This document shows positions 1 through 8,314 of a DNA stretch of 64,000 nucleotides, one piece after another (position 1 is the first letter of the stretch; the number at the start of each line of letters is the position of its first letter). The stretch is taken from contig NZ_CP109461.1 of the NCBI RefSeq assembly GCF_036227565.1, positions 1-64,000 on the forward strand, in the 5' to 3' direction. The translations under genes and the position numbers were made by a program. The DNA is from Streptomyces sp. NBC_01454 (GTDB lineage: Bacteria > Actinomycetota > Actinomycetes > Streptomycetales > Streptomycetaceae). Under the pieces are notes generated by a model. It searched no databases. It saw only the letters and a program-made list of their open reading frames with translations, and was not told where the DNA came from.

Positions 1-80
1 TGACCTGTGACAGTGAAGATGGGCCGTTTGTCACTGAAGTTGGGCCAACGCTAGTTTGTGACAGCGAAGTTGGACCGATG
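1..80. repeat. Transposon left end: TIR plus TnsB-type repeats
   Basis: Bases 1-29 match the reverse complement of 5392-5420 exactly. Three related units follow one another (about 6-25, 29-47 and 57-76), each with GTGACA or GTCACT followed by GAAGATGG/GAAGTTGG. The third unit overlaps the GTG start of tnsA at 58, so transposase binding could repress tnsA expression; that regulatory point is inference. Confidence 0.85.
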
Positions 81-855
81 GGGAAGTCGTCAGGCGGGGG
101 ATGCGGTGGGGTTACCTGTCCGTGCAGTCGATCAGGCTGTGCTCGCGGGCTTTGAGCTGGACTTTTCTGTCGACGGGGTGCGTAGGCGTCGGCTGCTGCA
201 GACGAGTTGGGATGTTCGGTTCGAGGGGGTGGAGCCCGTCCGTGAGTTCACCTGGCACAAGTACGGTCGGGGCTTCGCGGGCTGGTACTACTCGGTGACC
301 GTACGGGATCACGTCGGCTACGAGTCGTGGCTGGAGCGGGACCGGCTGGTCCTGATGGACCGGGATCCGCAGGTCACGGCTATCGCCTCGCAGCCGTTCT
401 GGCTGCACTGGCACGACGGTGTCCGCAAGCGCCGGCATGCTCCCGACTACTTCGTCCGGCTCGCCGACGGGCGGGCCCGCGTGGTCGACGTCCGTGCCGA
501 GGACGATATGGACGAGGACACCCGGGAGTCCTTTACCGCGACCGAGCGCGCTTGCGAGGCGGTGGGCTGGGAGTTCGCCTGGGTTGGGCGGCCCGATCCG
601 GTGTTCATGGCGAACATCCGCTGGCTGGCCCGTTACCGACGAGTGCGCTGCGGTCGGCCCGCAGTGGTGGCCGACCGGTTGTTGGACGTCTTCCGCGAGC
701 CGAAGGGGTTGTGGGAGGGCGCCGGTCTGGTCGGGGACCGGTTGCGGGTTCTGCCGGTGCTGTTCCACCTGCTGTGGTCCGGTGCCTTGGGAACGGACCT
801 GGTGGGCGGCTTGATGCAGACCGACAGCCTGGTCTGGACGGAGGGAAGCGGATGA
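58..855 (+). CDS. tnsA: TnsA-like transposon endonuclease
   Basis: Predicted PD-(D/E)XK endonuclease subunit of a heteromeric transposase; in Tn7, TnsA cuts the 5-prime strands so that the element moves by cut-and-paste with TnsB. The 265-residue protein has the TnsA core layout: an acidic helix (YESWLERD, E89/E93), a segment DRDPQVTAIASQP, the PDYF motif with D130, and VVDVR (144-146) at the place of the usual (E/Q)xK, here with Arg for Lys. The GTG at 58 is the only start that keeps the N-terminus, and it lies inside the left-end repeats. The stop overlaps the tnsB start (ATGA). The family call rests on motifs and gene order, not on a database search. Confidence 0.85.
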   Translation: MTAKLDRWGSRQAGDAVGLPVRAVDQAVLAGFELDFSVDGVRRRRLLQTSWDVRFEGVEPVREFTWHKYGRGFAGWYYSVTVRDHVGYESWLERDRLVLMDRDPQVTAIASQPFWLHWHDGVRKRRHAPDYFVRLADGRARVVDVRAEDDMDEDTRESFTATERACEAVGWEFAWVGRPDPVFMANIRWLARYRRVRCGRPAVVADRLLDVFREPKGLWEGAGLVGDRLRVLPVLFHLLWSGALGTDLVGGLMQTDSLVWTEGSG

Positions 856-2936
856 GCGGGTTGAGGCGGCCGCCGGCTTTGGCGGTCGGTCACAGGGTCC
901 GGTTCGAGGGCCAGGTCAGGGGGGTTCTCGAGGTCACCGCTCAGGCGGCGGTGGTGGAGGACGCGGAGACTCCGCACCGGGTGGTCGCCTTGATCGACCT
1001 GTTCGACGCGGTGGATTTCGAGGTCCTGTTCCAGCCTGAGCGGATGCCGCTGCCCGCAGTCGGGCTGTTGGAGGCATTCCCGCCCGAGGCGGTGAAGCAG
1101 GCGCTGTGGTGGGAGGGGCACATCCTGGAGGTCCTGCATGGGCTTGCGCCGGGCGTGGAGCCCGGCTCGGAACCGCGGCCGGGTTACGGACCGGGCTCGT
1201 CGGTGACGTCGCGGCAGCGGGTGAAGGCGGCCGAGCTGGCTGTCGCCGGCCACGATGTCGCGGCCAAGACGATTGGCAACCGGCGTCGCCGCTACCAGGA
1301 ACAGGGCTTGGTCGGGCTGGCTGACCACCGCCCGGTCCGCAAGCGCGCGGAGTTCGGCTCGGTGCCCGAGGCCGTCGTCGAGGCGATGCGGAAGGCGATC
1401 AAGGAGGGTGTCGACACCTCGACCCGCAACGGGGCTTACCTGATCTGGCGGACCGGGGAGATCCTGCGGGAATCGGGCAGTGAGCCGGTCGAACCGCCGG
1501 CCCGGCGGACCCTCTACCGGCTGCTGGCGAAGCTGACGAAGGGCACCCACGCGACCGGATCGGCGGTCACGCGCCGCTCGAAGGCCCACGGGGCGGCGGC
1601 CCCGTTCGGCGAGCTGACGGTGTCGGCTCCCGGAGAGGTCATGCAGATCGACTCCACCCCGCTGGATGTGATGGTCCGCCTCGACAACGGGGTCGTCGGC
1701 AAGGTCGAGCTCACCGGGATGATCGACGTCGCGTCCCGGACGCTGTCGGCGGCGGTGCTGCGGCCGACGACGAAGTCGGTGGACGCGAGCGTGCTGCTGG
1801 CCCGCACCGTCACTCCCGAGCTGATGCGGCCGGGCTGGGTCGAGGCGCTGAGGATGTCCCGGTCGGTGCTGCCGCACCGCAGGCTGCTGACGTTGGACGA
1901 GCGTCTGGAGCACGCGGCGGCCAAGCCGGTCATCGTCCCGGAGATGATCGTCTGCGACCACGGCAAGGCGTTCATCTCCCGGAACTTCCGGGCCTCCTGC
2001 CGGTTCCTTGAGATCGACTTCCAGCCGACCCACAAGGGGGCGCCTTTTCAGAAGGGGCACATCGAGAAGATGCTGGGCTCGGTGGCCACGATGTTCGCCC
2101 AGTTCCTGCCGGGTCATACCGGCCGCAGCACCGACCAGCGCGGCCGGCACCCCGAGCAGGAGAACCTGTGGTCGCTGCCCGAACTGCAGGACCTGCTGGA
2201 CGAGTGGATCATCGCGCACTGGCAAAACCGCCCCCACGAGGGCCTGCGCGACCCCGACCACCCGGGGCGGCTGTTCACCCCGAACCAGAAGTACGCCGCC
2301 CTGGTCGAGGCATGCGGTTACGTCCCGGTCGCGCTCAGTGGGCAGGACTACGTCGAGCTGCTGCCCGCAGCCTGGCGGGCCGTCAACTCCTACGGCATCC
2401 GGATCAACAACCGCACCTACGACAGCCCCGAGTTGGGGCCGATGCGCATGCGCGACTCCGGCGTCACCGCCAAGCGGGGGCTCTGGGAGGTCCACCGCGA
2501 TCCCTACGACGCCTCCAGGGTCTGGGTCCGCGACCACCGCGGCGACGGCGGCTGGGTCCAGGCGACCTGGAAGTACTTGAACCGAGCCCCGGTCCCCTTC
2601 GGAGACCTGGCCTGGGACCACATCAGCCACCAACTGCCCAGGGCCACCGAGGAGGAGCTCGCCCAGGCCGTCGCCGGCCTGCTGACTCGCGCCCACGCTG
2701 GCCCCGACCGGCCGGCTGCGAAGAAGAAGGACAGGAAGGCCAGGTCGGCCAAGGTGGTCAAGGCCGAGCGGCGGGTCGCAGCCCGGACGAAGGCCGCCCC
2801 GCCCACCGTCCCCGCCCCGCCACCGGAACCGCCGCGGCAACCTGAGGTCGAAGCATCCGCCGAAGACGATGATCTCGCCGAGGTGATCCCGCTCGGACTG
2901 TTCAACCCGCTCGAAGACCCCTGGGGGCGCTCGTGA
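852..2936 (+). CDS. tnsB: TnsB-like DDE transposase
   Basis: Mu/TniA/TnsB-type transposase that joins 3-prime ends to target DNA. From the ATG at 852 the protein is about 694 residues. The RNase H-fold triad is D267 (MQIDS), D369 (VCDHG) and E405 (GHIEK), giving DD(35)E spacing. The N-terminal third has helix-turn-helix-like DNA-binding segments; a beta-barrel Mu_C-like region follows the catalytic core (about 470-560), and the tail is basic and Ala/Pro-rich. A longer in-frame reading starting at 327 runs through tnsA and is rejected, because 852 gives a tight ATGA overlap. The stop overlaps the tnsC GTG. Confidence 0.93.
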   Translation: MSGLRRPPALAVGHRVRFEGQVRGVLEVTAQAAVVEDAETPHRVVALIDLFDAVDFEVLFQPERMPLPAVGLLEAFPPEAVKQALWWEGHILEVLHGLAPGVEPGSEPRPGYGPGSSVTSRQRVKAAELAVAGHDVAAKTIGNRRRRYQEQGLVGLADHRPVRKRAEFGSVPEAVVEAMRKAIKEGVDTSTRNGAYLIWRTGEILRESGSEPVEPPARRTLYRLLAKLTKGTHATGSAVTRRSKAHGAAAPFGELTVSAPGEVMQIDSTPLDVMVRLDNGVVGKVELTGMIDVASRTLSAAVLRPTTKSVDASVLLARTVTPELMRPGWVEALRMSRSVLPHRRLLTLDERLEHAAAKPVIVPEMIVCDHGKAFISRNFRASCRFLEIDFQPTHKGAPFQKGHIEKMLGSVATMFAQFLPGHTGRSTDQRGRHPEQENLWSLPELQDLLDEWIIAHWQNRPHEGLRDPDHPGRLFTPNQKYAALVEACGYVPVALSGQDYVELLPAAWRAVNSYGIRINNRTYDSPELGPMRMRDSGVTAKRGLWEVHRDPYDASRVWVRDHRGDGGWVQATWKYLNRAPVPFGDLAWDHISHQLPRATEEELAQAVAGLLTRAHAGPDRPAAKKKDRKARSAKVVKAERRVAARTKAAPPTVPAPPPEPPRQPEVEASAEDDDLAEVIPLGLFNPLEDPWGRS

Positions 2937-3952
2937 CCACGCTGCCTGCCGACGATCCTGATGAGGACTTCGGACGGCAGCTGACCACTCTGCCCGGCTG
3001 GCGTGAGTTCGTCGGCGCGTCCCTGAGCGAGCCCATGGTCACGCTGACGAAGGCCGAGTACGGCGCACTGGAGGCGGAGGGCCAGAATGCCTACGACGAC
3101 GATCGGCTTGACCACCATGCCCGCCTCCAGGTGGTCGCCACCTCCACGGTCCGCTCCACCGTCACCTGCGGGCGCCGTCTGATCATCCTCAACCGCGGGG
3201 CGATCAGCGCTCGCCGCGGCCTGATCGTCTCCGGGCCCGCCAACACCGGCAAGACGATCGCTCTCACCCAACTCGGCCTGGCCCACGAGCTGCAGGACCG
3301 GCGCCGGCACCCCGGACAGGACGACCGCATCCCGGTCATCTACATCACCGTCCCGCCTGCCGCGACACCCCGCATGATCGCCGCCGAGTTCGCCCGCTTC
3401 CTGGGCCTGCCGGTCCTGCGGAGTTCGAACATCACCGACCTCACCGAGGCCGTCGTCGGCGTCTGCACCAAGGCCCGGACCGGGCTGATTCTGGTGGACG
3501 AGATCCACAACATTTCGCTGATGACGCGTCACGGAGCCGAAGCCTCGGACACGTTGAAGTACTTCTCCGAGCGCATCCCAGCGACCTTTGCCTACGCGGG
3601 CATCGACGTTGAGTCCGGCAGCCTGCTTTCCGGCACCCGAGGAGACCAGATCGCCGCCCGCTTCACCCCGATGGCCACCCACCCCTTCCCCTACAACACC
3701 GAGTGGAAGGCGCTGGTCGCTCAGATGGAGGCGAACCTCGTGCTGCACGAGCACAAACGCGGCACCCTGACCCGCCTGGACCGCTTCATCCACACCCGCA
3801 CCGGCGGCATGATCGGCACCCTCTCCCACCAGATCCGCGGAGCCGCCGTCGACGCCATCCTCGGCCGCACCGAGAAGATCAACAAGGCGGGCCTGCTGGC
3901 CGTCGACCTGGACATCGCGTCCCGCCGTCAGCGCCCGGACGCAGGCCGGTGA
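2933..3952 (+). CDS. tnsC: TniB/TnsC-like AAA+ target regulator
   Basis: AAA+ ATPase that links the target selector to the transposase. The 339-residue protein has Walker A GPANTGKT (101-108) and Walker B LILVDE (185-190) followed by IHN, which is typical of TniB. The size is nearer to the compact TniB of Tn5053-type elements than to the longer TnsC of Tn7. The GTG at 2933 overlaps the tnsB stop, and its own stop overlaps the next start, so the four genes look translationally coupled. Confidence 0.92.
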   Translation: MTTLPADDPDEDFGRQLTTLPGWREFVGASLSEPMVTLTKAEYGALEAEGQNAYDDDRLDHHARLQVVATSTVRSTVTCGRRLIILNRGAISARRGLIVSGPANTGKTIALTQLGLAHELQDRRRHPGQDDRIPVIYITVPPAATPRMIAAEFARFLGLPVLRSSNITDLTEAVVGVCTKARTGLILVDEIHNISLMTRHGAEASDTLKYFSERIPATFAYAGIDVESGSLLSGTRGDQIAARFTPMATHPFPYNTEWKALVAQMEANLVLHEHKRGTLTRLDRFIHTRTGGMIGTLSHQIRGAAVDAILGRTEKINKAGLLAVDLDIASRRQRPDAGR

Positions 3953-5346
3953 TCCCGCCGGCCGGGGAAAGCCCCGTCGTCCGGCTGCCGTTCCAGGTCC
4001 GTCCGCAGAGCGGCGAAGGAGCCCGATTGTTCATCACCCGGCTCGCCCATGCGAACTGTCTTCCGCCCGCCTACCTGCGGAAATACCTCGCCGAGCCGCC
4101 CTTGCACCACGGTAGTCCGAGCTGGGACCGCATCGCCGCGGCCGCTGGGCGCGATCCGGTCGAACTGCGGCAGGTCTTGGAGACCATCGAGTGCGAGGAG
4201 TGCGGCGCCCCGATGCGGCCGATGGCGAGCTTCGGTGTCAAGCCGCGAACCTGCTCGAAGGCATGTCGGCAGAAGAGATACCGCCGACGCATCCCAGCGG
4301 CGGACTGGAAGAAGGTCCCCTGCCGCGTCTGCGGGCAGGCGATGAGGCTCCGGCTTGGACAACGCCGCCACATGTGCTCCTCGCACTGCCGCCGGGTCGC
4401 TTTCCAGTTCCGCCAGCGCGGTGAACCACTGCCGCGGCCGCCGAACTCCAAGGCCGACGCCGTGCCCTTCGGCGAGGACGAACTCACCGGCCTCTGCCCG
4501 GTCTGCGAAGGACCGATGAACATCGCCACCAGGCGAAAGGCGTGCTCAAGACGCTGCAGTGCCAGGATCGCCCACTGGACCCGCAGCCCGCTCCCGCCGA
4601 CCGCAACCTGCCGCCACTGCCAGGAACCACTCCTTCCCAGAGCCGACGGCCGGCCCCGCGAGTGGTGCTCGATCGACTGCAGAACCCAGGAACTGCGCGG
4701 ACAGCGGACCCCGGTCGCAGCCGCGATCCCGTCCCAAGGAACGGAAGCCGAGCTCGATCCGGCTGGACCGGAGACCTCTGGCCCCTTCGGCACGAGGACC
4801 TGTCGGGGCTGCGAGCGGCGCTACCGGCCTCTCAGGACTAACCCCTGGTGCTCTCGCCACTGCCTGGAGCGGGAGGTGCTGACACGCGCTGAACTGCAGG
4901 AATGCGGGGGCTGCGGGGCCTCGATGGCCCACCGCAAGCCGATCACTGGCCGCATCTGGTGCTCGATCGCATGTCGTCAGAGAACCACCCGCTGGAACGC
5001 GGAATTTCGGGCCCGAGCGCAGTTGGTGATCAGCGGCGACGAACGCCAGCCAGATCCGGAGCAGCACCGCCCGCCGACCTGCCGGGGCTGCCACCGCAGC
5101 TACCAGCCCCTCAGACCCAACCCCTGGTGCTCGGACCAGTGCTTTGACCAGGAAGTCCTCGCTCGATCCGACCAGCAGGAATGCGCAGCCTGCGGAACCT
5201 CCATGGCCCACCGCAAGCCAGTTCCCACTCGCAAGTGGTGCTCGGGCACCTGTCGGCAAAAGGCGGTCCGCTGGCGAGCGGAGCTCCGCGACCGCACAAC
5301 GCGGGTCACCATCGGCCCAACTTCACTGGCACAAACCATGCAGTGA
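3949..5346 (+). CDS. tniQ: TniQ-family target selector with eight zinc ribbons
   Basis: Probable target-site selector. The first 65 residues carry the short TniQ signature (LPFQVRP, then SGEGARLFITRLAHAN). The rest of the 465 residues is an array of eight CxxC...CxxxC zinc ribbons: C82/85/102/106, C125/128/143/147, C183/186/199/203, C221/224/240/244, C285/288/301/305, C319/322/338/342, C378/381/394/398 and C412/415/431/435. Ribbons 5-6 and 7-8 are near copies 93 residues apart, showing a tandem duplication of a two-ribbon unit. The GTG at 3949 overlaps the tnsC stop; the frame is open upstream but the extension is out-of-frame tnsC. Reading out DNA, RNA or a protein mark through the ribbons is inference. 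Confidence 0.85.
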   Translation: MIPPAGESPVVRLPFQVRPQSGEGARLFITRLAHANCLPPAYLRKYLAEPPLHHGSPSWDRIAAAAGRDPVELRQVLETIECEECGAPMRPMASFGVKPRTCSKACRQKRYRRRIPAADWKKVPCRVCGQAMRLRLGQRRHMCSSHCRRVAFQFRQRGEPLPRPPNSKADAVPFGEDELTGLCPVCEGPMNIATRRKACSRRCSARIAHWTRSPLPPTATCRHCQEPLLPRADGRPREWCSIDCRTQELRGQRTPVAAAIPSQGTEAELDPAGPETSGPFGTRTCRGCERRYRPLRTNPWCSRHCLEREVLTRAELQECGGCGASMAHRKPITGRIWCSIACRQRTTRWNAEFRARAQLVISGDERQPDPEQHRPPTCRGCHRSYQPLRPNPWCSDQCFDQEVLARSDQQECAACGTSMAHRKPVPTRKWCSGTCRQKAVRWRAELRDRTTRVTIGPTSLAQTMQ

Positions 5347-5420
5347 CCCATCTTCGATGACACAAATAGCCGTCGGTCCAACTTCGGCGGCAAACGGCCC
5401 ATCTTCACTGTCACAGGTCA
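5311..5420. repeat. Transposon right end: TnsB-type repeats plus TIR
   Basis: At least three repeat units in inverse orientation to the left end (about 5311-5336, 5341-5366 and 5392-5420), plus one diverged copy (5370-5391). They carry CCATCTTC or CCAACTTC followed by TGRCAC. The last 29 bases are the perfect inverted repeat of 1-29. The first unit overlaps the 3-prime end of tniQ. Confidence 0.85.
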
Positions 5421-5462
5421 CCCGCCTCGACTTGGTCGCCAGGGGGGCGCATCGAGCTGCCA

Positions 5463-5895
5463 GGTGTACCACGAGACGTGGTACACCCCTGAAAACCGCG
5501 TCTGACCTGGGCAAACACCTGTACCGCGAGGCTCTTTCCCGTATCGGGTGTACCACGTGGGAGTGCCGACGTGGTACGACGTTTTTCCTGGTCAACGAGC
5601 GGTTCCCGTCGATGGACCACGAGTACCACGTTTTTTTGACCGTTTACATAGGGACGGTAATGGGGGGCGATCCAGGCAGCTCCAGTCCCAGCGCGCCAGT
5701 CTGCTCTCTTATCCCCCCTGCGCGTGTATCTAGTCTCTATTTCCTGGTACAAGTGGTACGGGGGGTATGTAAACCCTGCCTGACCTGGGGAAACACCTGT
5801 ACCACGTAGAAAATGGCACGTGGTACAGCCTGCTCCTGAAGTCCCGAAATTCCTACTCTGACCTGGGAAAAAGGGTGTACCACGTCACGTGGTAC
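5463..5895. repeat. Iteron-like palindrome array (candidate origin/partition site)
   Basis: The 9-mer GTACCACGT and its complement ACGTGGTAC recur as inverted pairs: 5463-5487 (11-bp arms, 3-bp spacer), 5550-5558 with 5569-5577 (10-bp spacer), 5799-5807 with 5818-5826 (10-bp spacer) and 5877-5885 with 5887-5895 (1-bp spacer), plus a single copy at 5623-5631 and a part copy at 5753-5759. A longer direct repeat beginning TGACCTGGG and running into the 9-mer occurs at about 5503, 5781 and 5859. Such arrays bind an initiator, a ParB-like protein or a repressor. Which one applies here is inference; the adjacent primase-helicase favours an origin. Confidence 0.7.
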
Positions 5896-6061
5896 GCGCT
5901 CGGATGTCCCTAGAGGGTATGCGGGCATGCGCCTCTCGGGATCCTCCTGAAGAGCGTCCAGTCGAGGCCCTGGTGGCAGCTGGCTCGGCCGGTCAGAAGA
6001 ACTCCTCCGAACCTCGACCGCAGGTCGGGCGGCTCACGCCGCCCGCGGGTGCGTGGTCGAG

Positions 6062-6119
6062 CGTGAGAAGTCAGTGACTCCGTCGTGCACGCGCCCCGCG
6101 GAGCCACTGACTTCTCACG
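6062..6119. other. Long hairpin upstream of primase operon
   Basis: Arms 6062-6082 and 6099-6119 are 21 bp and pair at 20 positions, with one G-T wobble, around a 16-base loop. No T-run follows, so a factor-independent terminator is not clear. It could be a structured element of the control region or a recombination/nicking site. Confidence 0.6.
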
Positions 6120-6262
6120 TCCCACCCAGGCTCGCGACGCGTGTGGCATGGCCATGGCGGCCCCGCGCGCTCTCTGCAGCCCCTGTCGGCAGACCTTTCA
6201 ATCATCCATTGGCCACCATTCGGGGCTTCAGCCGACTCTCTTATTGACTAGTGTCTCAATCG

Positions 6263-6292
6263 TTGCAAAAGGGCACTGGGGTGACGTAGGAT
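6263..6292 (+). promoter_or_regulatory. Possible promoter for the primase gene
   Basis: TTGCAA at 6263-6268 and TAGGAT at 6287-6292 are separated by 18 bp, fitting a Streptomyces vegetative-type promoter, about 90 bases ahead of the primase ATG. Confidence 0.4.
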
Positions 6293-6379
6293 CAAGATCA
6301 CGTTCCATTCGATTGCGAGTCCAATCGGCTTCCCACTCATCGCCGGCAGGAACTCGATCACGATCGAGAAAGCAGCAAC

Positions 6380-8221
6380 ATGACGCCTCCTGACGCCCTC
6401 ATGTCCGTACCTGTCGCCGGTTCCAACGCAGGACCGCGCACCAACCCCGTCGCCGACGTCCTGGCCAGCGTCATGGGGTACTTCTCGAACCGCGACGACA
6501 TGGCTCCGCAGAACGAGATCGTCACCTACGTCACCGCTGCCTACCTCGACCAGGTCGACCCGACCGATCCTCCGACGCCGCGCGTGCTGGAGAAGGAGCT
6601 GCTGGCGATCGTGGGCGGCGTCATCAAGGCCGAGAACTCCAAGGCGGCCGTAGCCGCCGAGAAGTACCCCCTGCCGAGATATCTGACGTACTGGCAGGTC
6701 GCGCAGATCCTCCTGCGTCTGCACCACGTCATCCGCATCGCGCCCAACGCCAAGGACACCGACCGCGAGTACGACCTGCTGGCGATGTACCAGGCCACGG
6801 GTCGCGCGCGCGGGACGTACACCACCAGCGAGGACAACATCCGCACCACGGCGCGCATGTACAACACCCAGCTGACCCTCAAGGAGTTCGCCGAGGTCCT
6901 GGCCGTGTTGCGCGAGGACAGCCCGCGCCGGCACCAGAGCACGAACCGCGACTTTATCGGCGCGCGCAACGGCATCGTCTTCTACGGCGCCGAGCCGCTG
7001 GACGTCACGATCTTCGCCAAGGACTTCCACTTCGAGCCCAAGCAGGTCCACCCCTTCGACCCCGCCATCGTGCTGCTGACCAAGAACGACGTCGACTACG
7101 TGGACGACGCCCCGCAGCAGGTCATCACGCACCCCGAGGACGGAGATTGGGAAGTCGTCGCCTGGATCGAAGAGCTCTTCGACCAGCCCGGTGACGAGGG
7201 CCTCGCCGACCTGATCTGGGAGATTATCGGCGCGATCATCCGGCCGCACGTGCGCTGGGGCAAGACCGCCTGGTTCTACTCCGAGCAGGGCAACAACGGT
7301 AAGGGCACGCTCTGCGCGCTCATGCGCAACCTCGTCGGAAGCGGCGCGCACACCTCGATTCCGCTCTCGGACTTCGGCAAGGACTTCGCGCTCGAACCGC
7401 TGGTGCGCGCCAACGCGATCATCGTCGACGAGAACGATGTCGGGAGCTTCATCGACAAGGCGGCCAACCTGAAGGCGACCGTGACCAACGACGTCATCCA
7501 GATCAACCGCAAGTACCGGATGCCGATCGCCTACCAGTTCTTCGGCTTCATGGTCCAGTGCCTGAACGAGTTCCCGCGCGTGAAGGACAAGTCCGAGTCG
7601 TTCTACCGCCGGCAGCTCTTCGTGCCCTTCACCAAGAGCTTCACCGGAGCCGAGAAGAAGTACATCAAGGACGACTACCTCCAGCGCCGCGAGGTCCTGG
7701 AGTACGTCTTCTGGTACGCGATCAACCGCGCCGGCGCGTCATCTCCAGGTGACTACTACCAGCTCTCAGAGCCGGTGGCCACCAAGGAAGTCCTGGCCGA
7801 GTACAAGGAGGCCAACGACCCCGTGCGCGCCTTCTGGGAAGAATTCCGCGGGCGGCTGGTCTGGGACCTGGCACCGTTCACGTTCCTCTACGACCTGTAC
7901 AAGGCCTGGTTCGCCGACGTCTCGCCGTCGGGCTCCCCGGTGAGCAACAAGCAGTTCATCACCGACCTCGTGGCGATCGTCCGGCCGGATGCCCTGTGGC
8001 ACTGCCCGGACAAGAACCGCAAGATCCGGCCCGGCCAGATGATGAGCAACCCCGAGGTGCTCATCGCCGAGTACGAGCTGAAGAAGTGGATGCACCCGGG
8101 CTACACCGGCAGCGACCCGAAGAAGAAATCCCAGCCGACGCTGCAGGCCAACTACCGCGGACTGCTCCGGCAGACGGGCGCATCCGCCCCGACCGACGAC
8201 GCCACTGACGAACAGGACTGA
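6380..8221 (+). CDS. D5/P4-type primase-helicase
   Basis: 613-residue replication protein of the superfamily 3 (D5/P4-like) helicase group; it probably unwinds the replicon origin. Visible motifs are Walker A EQGNNGKGT (K308), Walker B IIVDEND (D350/E351) and a C motif region with VQCLNEFPRVKD. No zinc finger or clear AEP motif is seen in the N-terminal 200 residues, so priming may be supplied by the separate primase-polymerase at 36374. The reading frame keeps coding-like composition for 80 codons past the stop (see 8315-8464). First gene of the replication block, upstream of the polymerase. Confidence 0.85.
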   Translation: MTPPDALMSVPVAGSNAGPRTNPVADVLASVMGYFSNRDDMAPQNEIVTYVTAAYLDQVDPTDPPTPRVLEKELLAIVGGVIKAENSKAAVAAEKYPLPRYLTYWQVAQILLRLHHVIRIAPNAKDTDREYDLLAMYQATGRARGTYTTSEDNIRTTARMYNTQLTLKEFAEVLAVLREDSPRRHQSTNRDFIGARNGIVFYGAEPLDVTIFAKDFHFEPKQVHPFDPAIVLLTKNDVDYVDDAPQQVITHPEDGDWEVVAWIEELFDQPGDEGLADLIWEIIGAIIRPHVRWGKTAWFYSEQGNNGKGTLCALMRNLVGSGAHTSIPLSDFGKDFALEPLVRANAIIVDENDVGSFIDKAANLKATVTNDVIQINRKYRMPIAYQFFGFMVQCLNEFPRVKDKSESFYRRQLFVPFTKSFTGAEKKYIKDDYLQRREVLEYVFWYAINRAGASSPGDYYQLSEPVATKEVLAEYKEANDPVRAFWEEFRGRLVWDLAPFTFLYDLYKAWFADVSPSGSPVSNKQFITDLVAIVRPDALWHCPDKNRKIRPGQMMSNPEVLIAEYELKKWMHPGYTGSDPKKKSQPTLQANYRGLLRQTGASAPTDDATDEQD

Positions 8222-8314
8222 TGCACCCGTGGCGCCAAAACTGCTGGCGCACTCGGCGAACTCACCCAGGCCGTACTCGAACTCGCCCGCGGCCAGGGCC
8301 GCCTGATCACGGCG

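Larger units (their letters stand above)
1..5420 (+). mobile_element. Complete Tn7-like (TnsABC-TniQ) transposon
   Basis: Four overlapping genes (TnsA, TnsB, TnsC/TniB, TniQ) lie between perfect 29-bp inverted repeats at 1-29 and 5392-5420. The element begins TG and ends CA, the usual rule for this transposase family. Sub-terminal repeats with a GTGACA/TGTCAC core followed by GAAGNTGG recur inside both ends, as expected for TnsB-binding sites. No cargo gene is visible. The left flank is outside the window, so the 5-bp target duplication (predicted CCCGC, 5421-5425) cannot be checked. No CRISPR array or Cas gene is present, so this is not a CRISPR-associated transposon as it stands. Confidence 0.9.
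5421..6262. other. Long non-coding region between transposon and primase
   Basis: About 840 bases without a convincing gene. Short frames here lack the strong third-position GC bias of neighbouring genes. It contains the palindrome array (5463-5895), homopyrimidine stretches around 5701-5745, and a long hairpin at 6062-6119. The position directly ahead of the replication genes suggests a control region. Confidence 0.6.

Noticed and set aside
327..851. Upstream in-frame extension of tnsB
   Set aside because: It overlaps tnsA in another frame and lacks protein-like composition; the ATG at 852 gives the typical ATGA coupling.
1..5420. CRISPR-associated transposon
   Set aside because: Tn7-like genes are present but there is no Cas effector or array inside or beside the element.
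5463..5895. CRISPR array
   Set aside because: The repeats are short palindromes with irregular spacing from 1 to over 100 bases, not a regular repeat-spacer pattern, and no cas gene is nearby.
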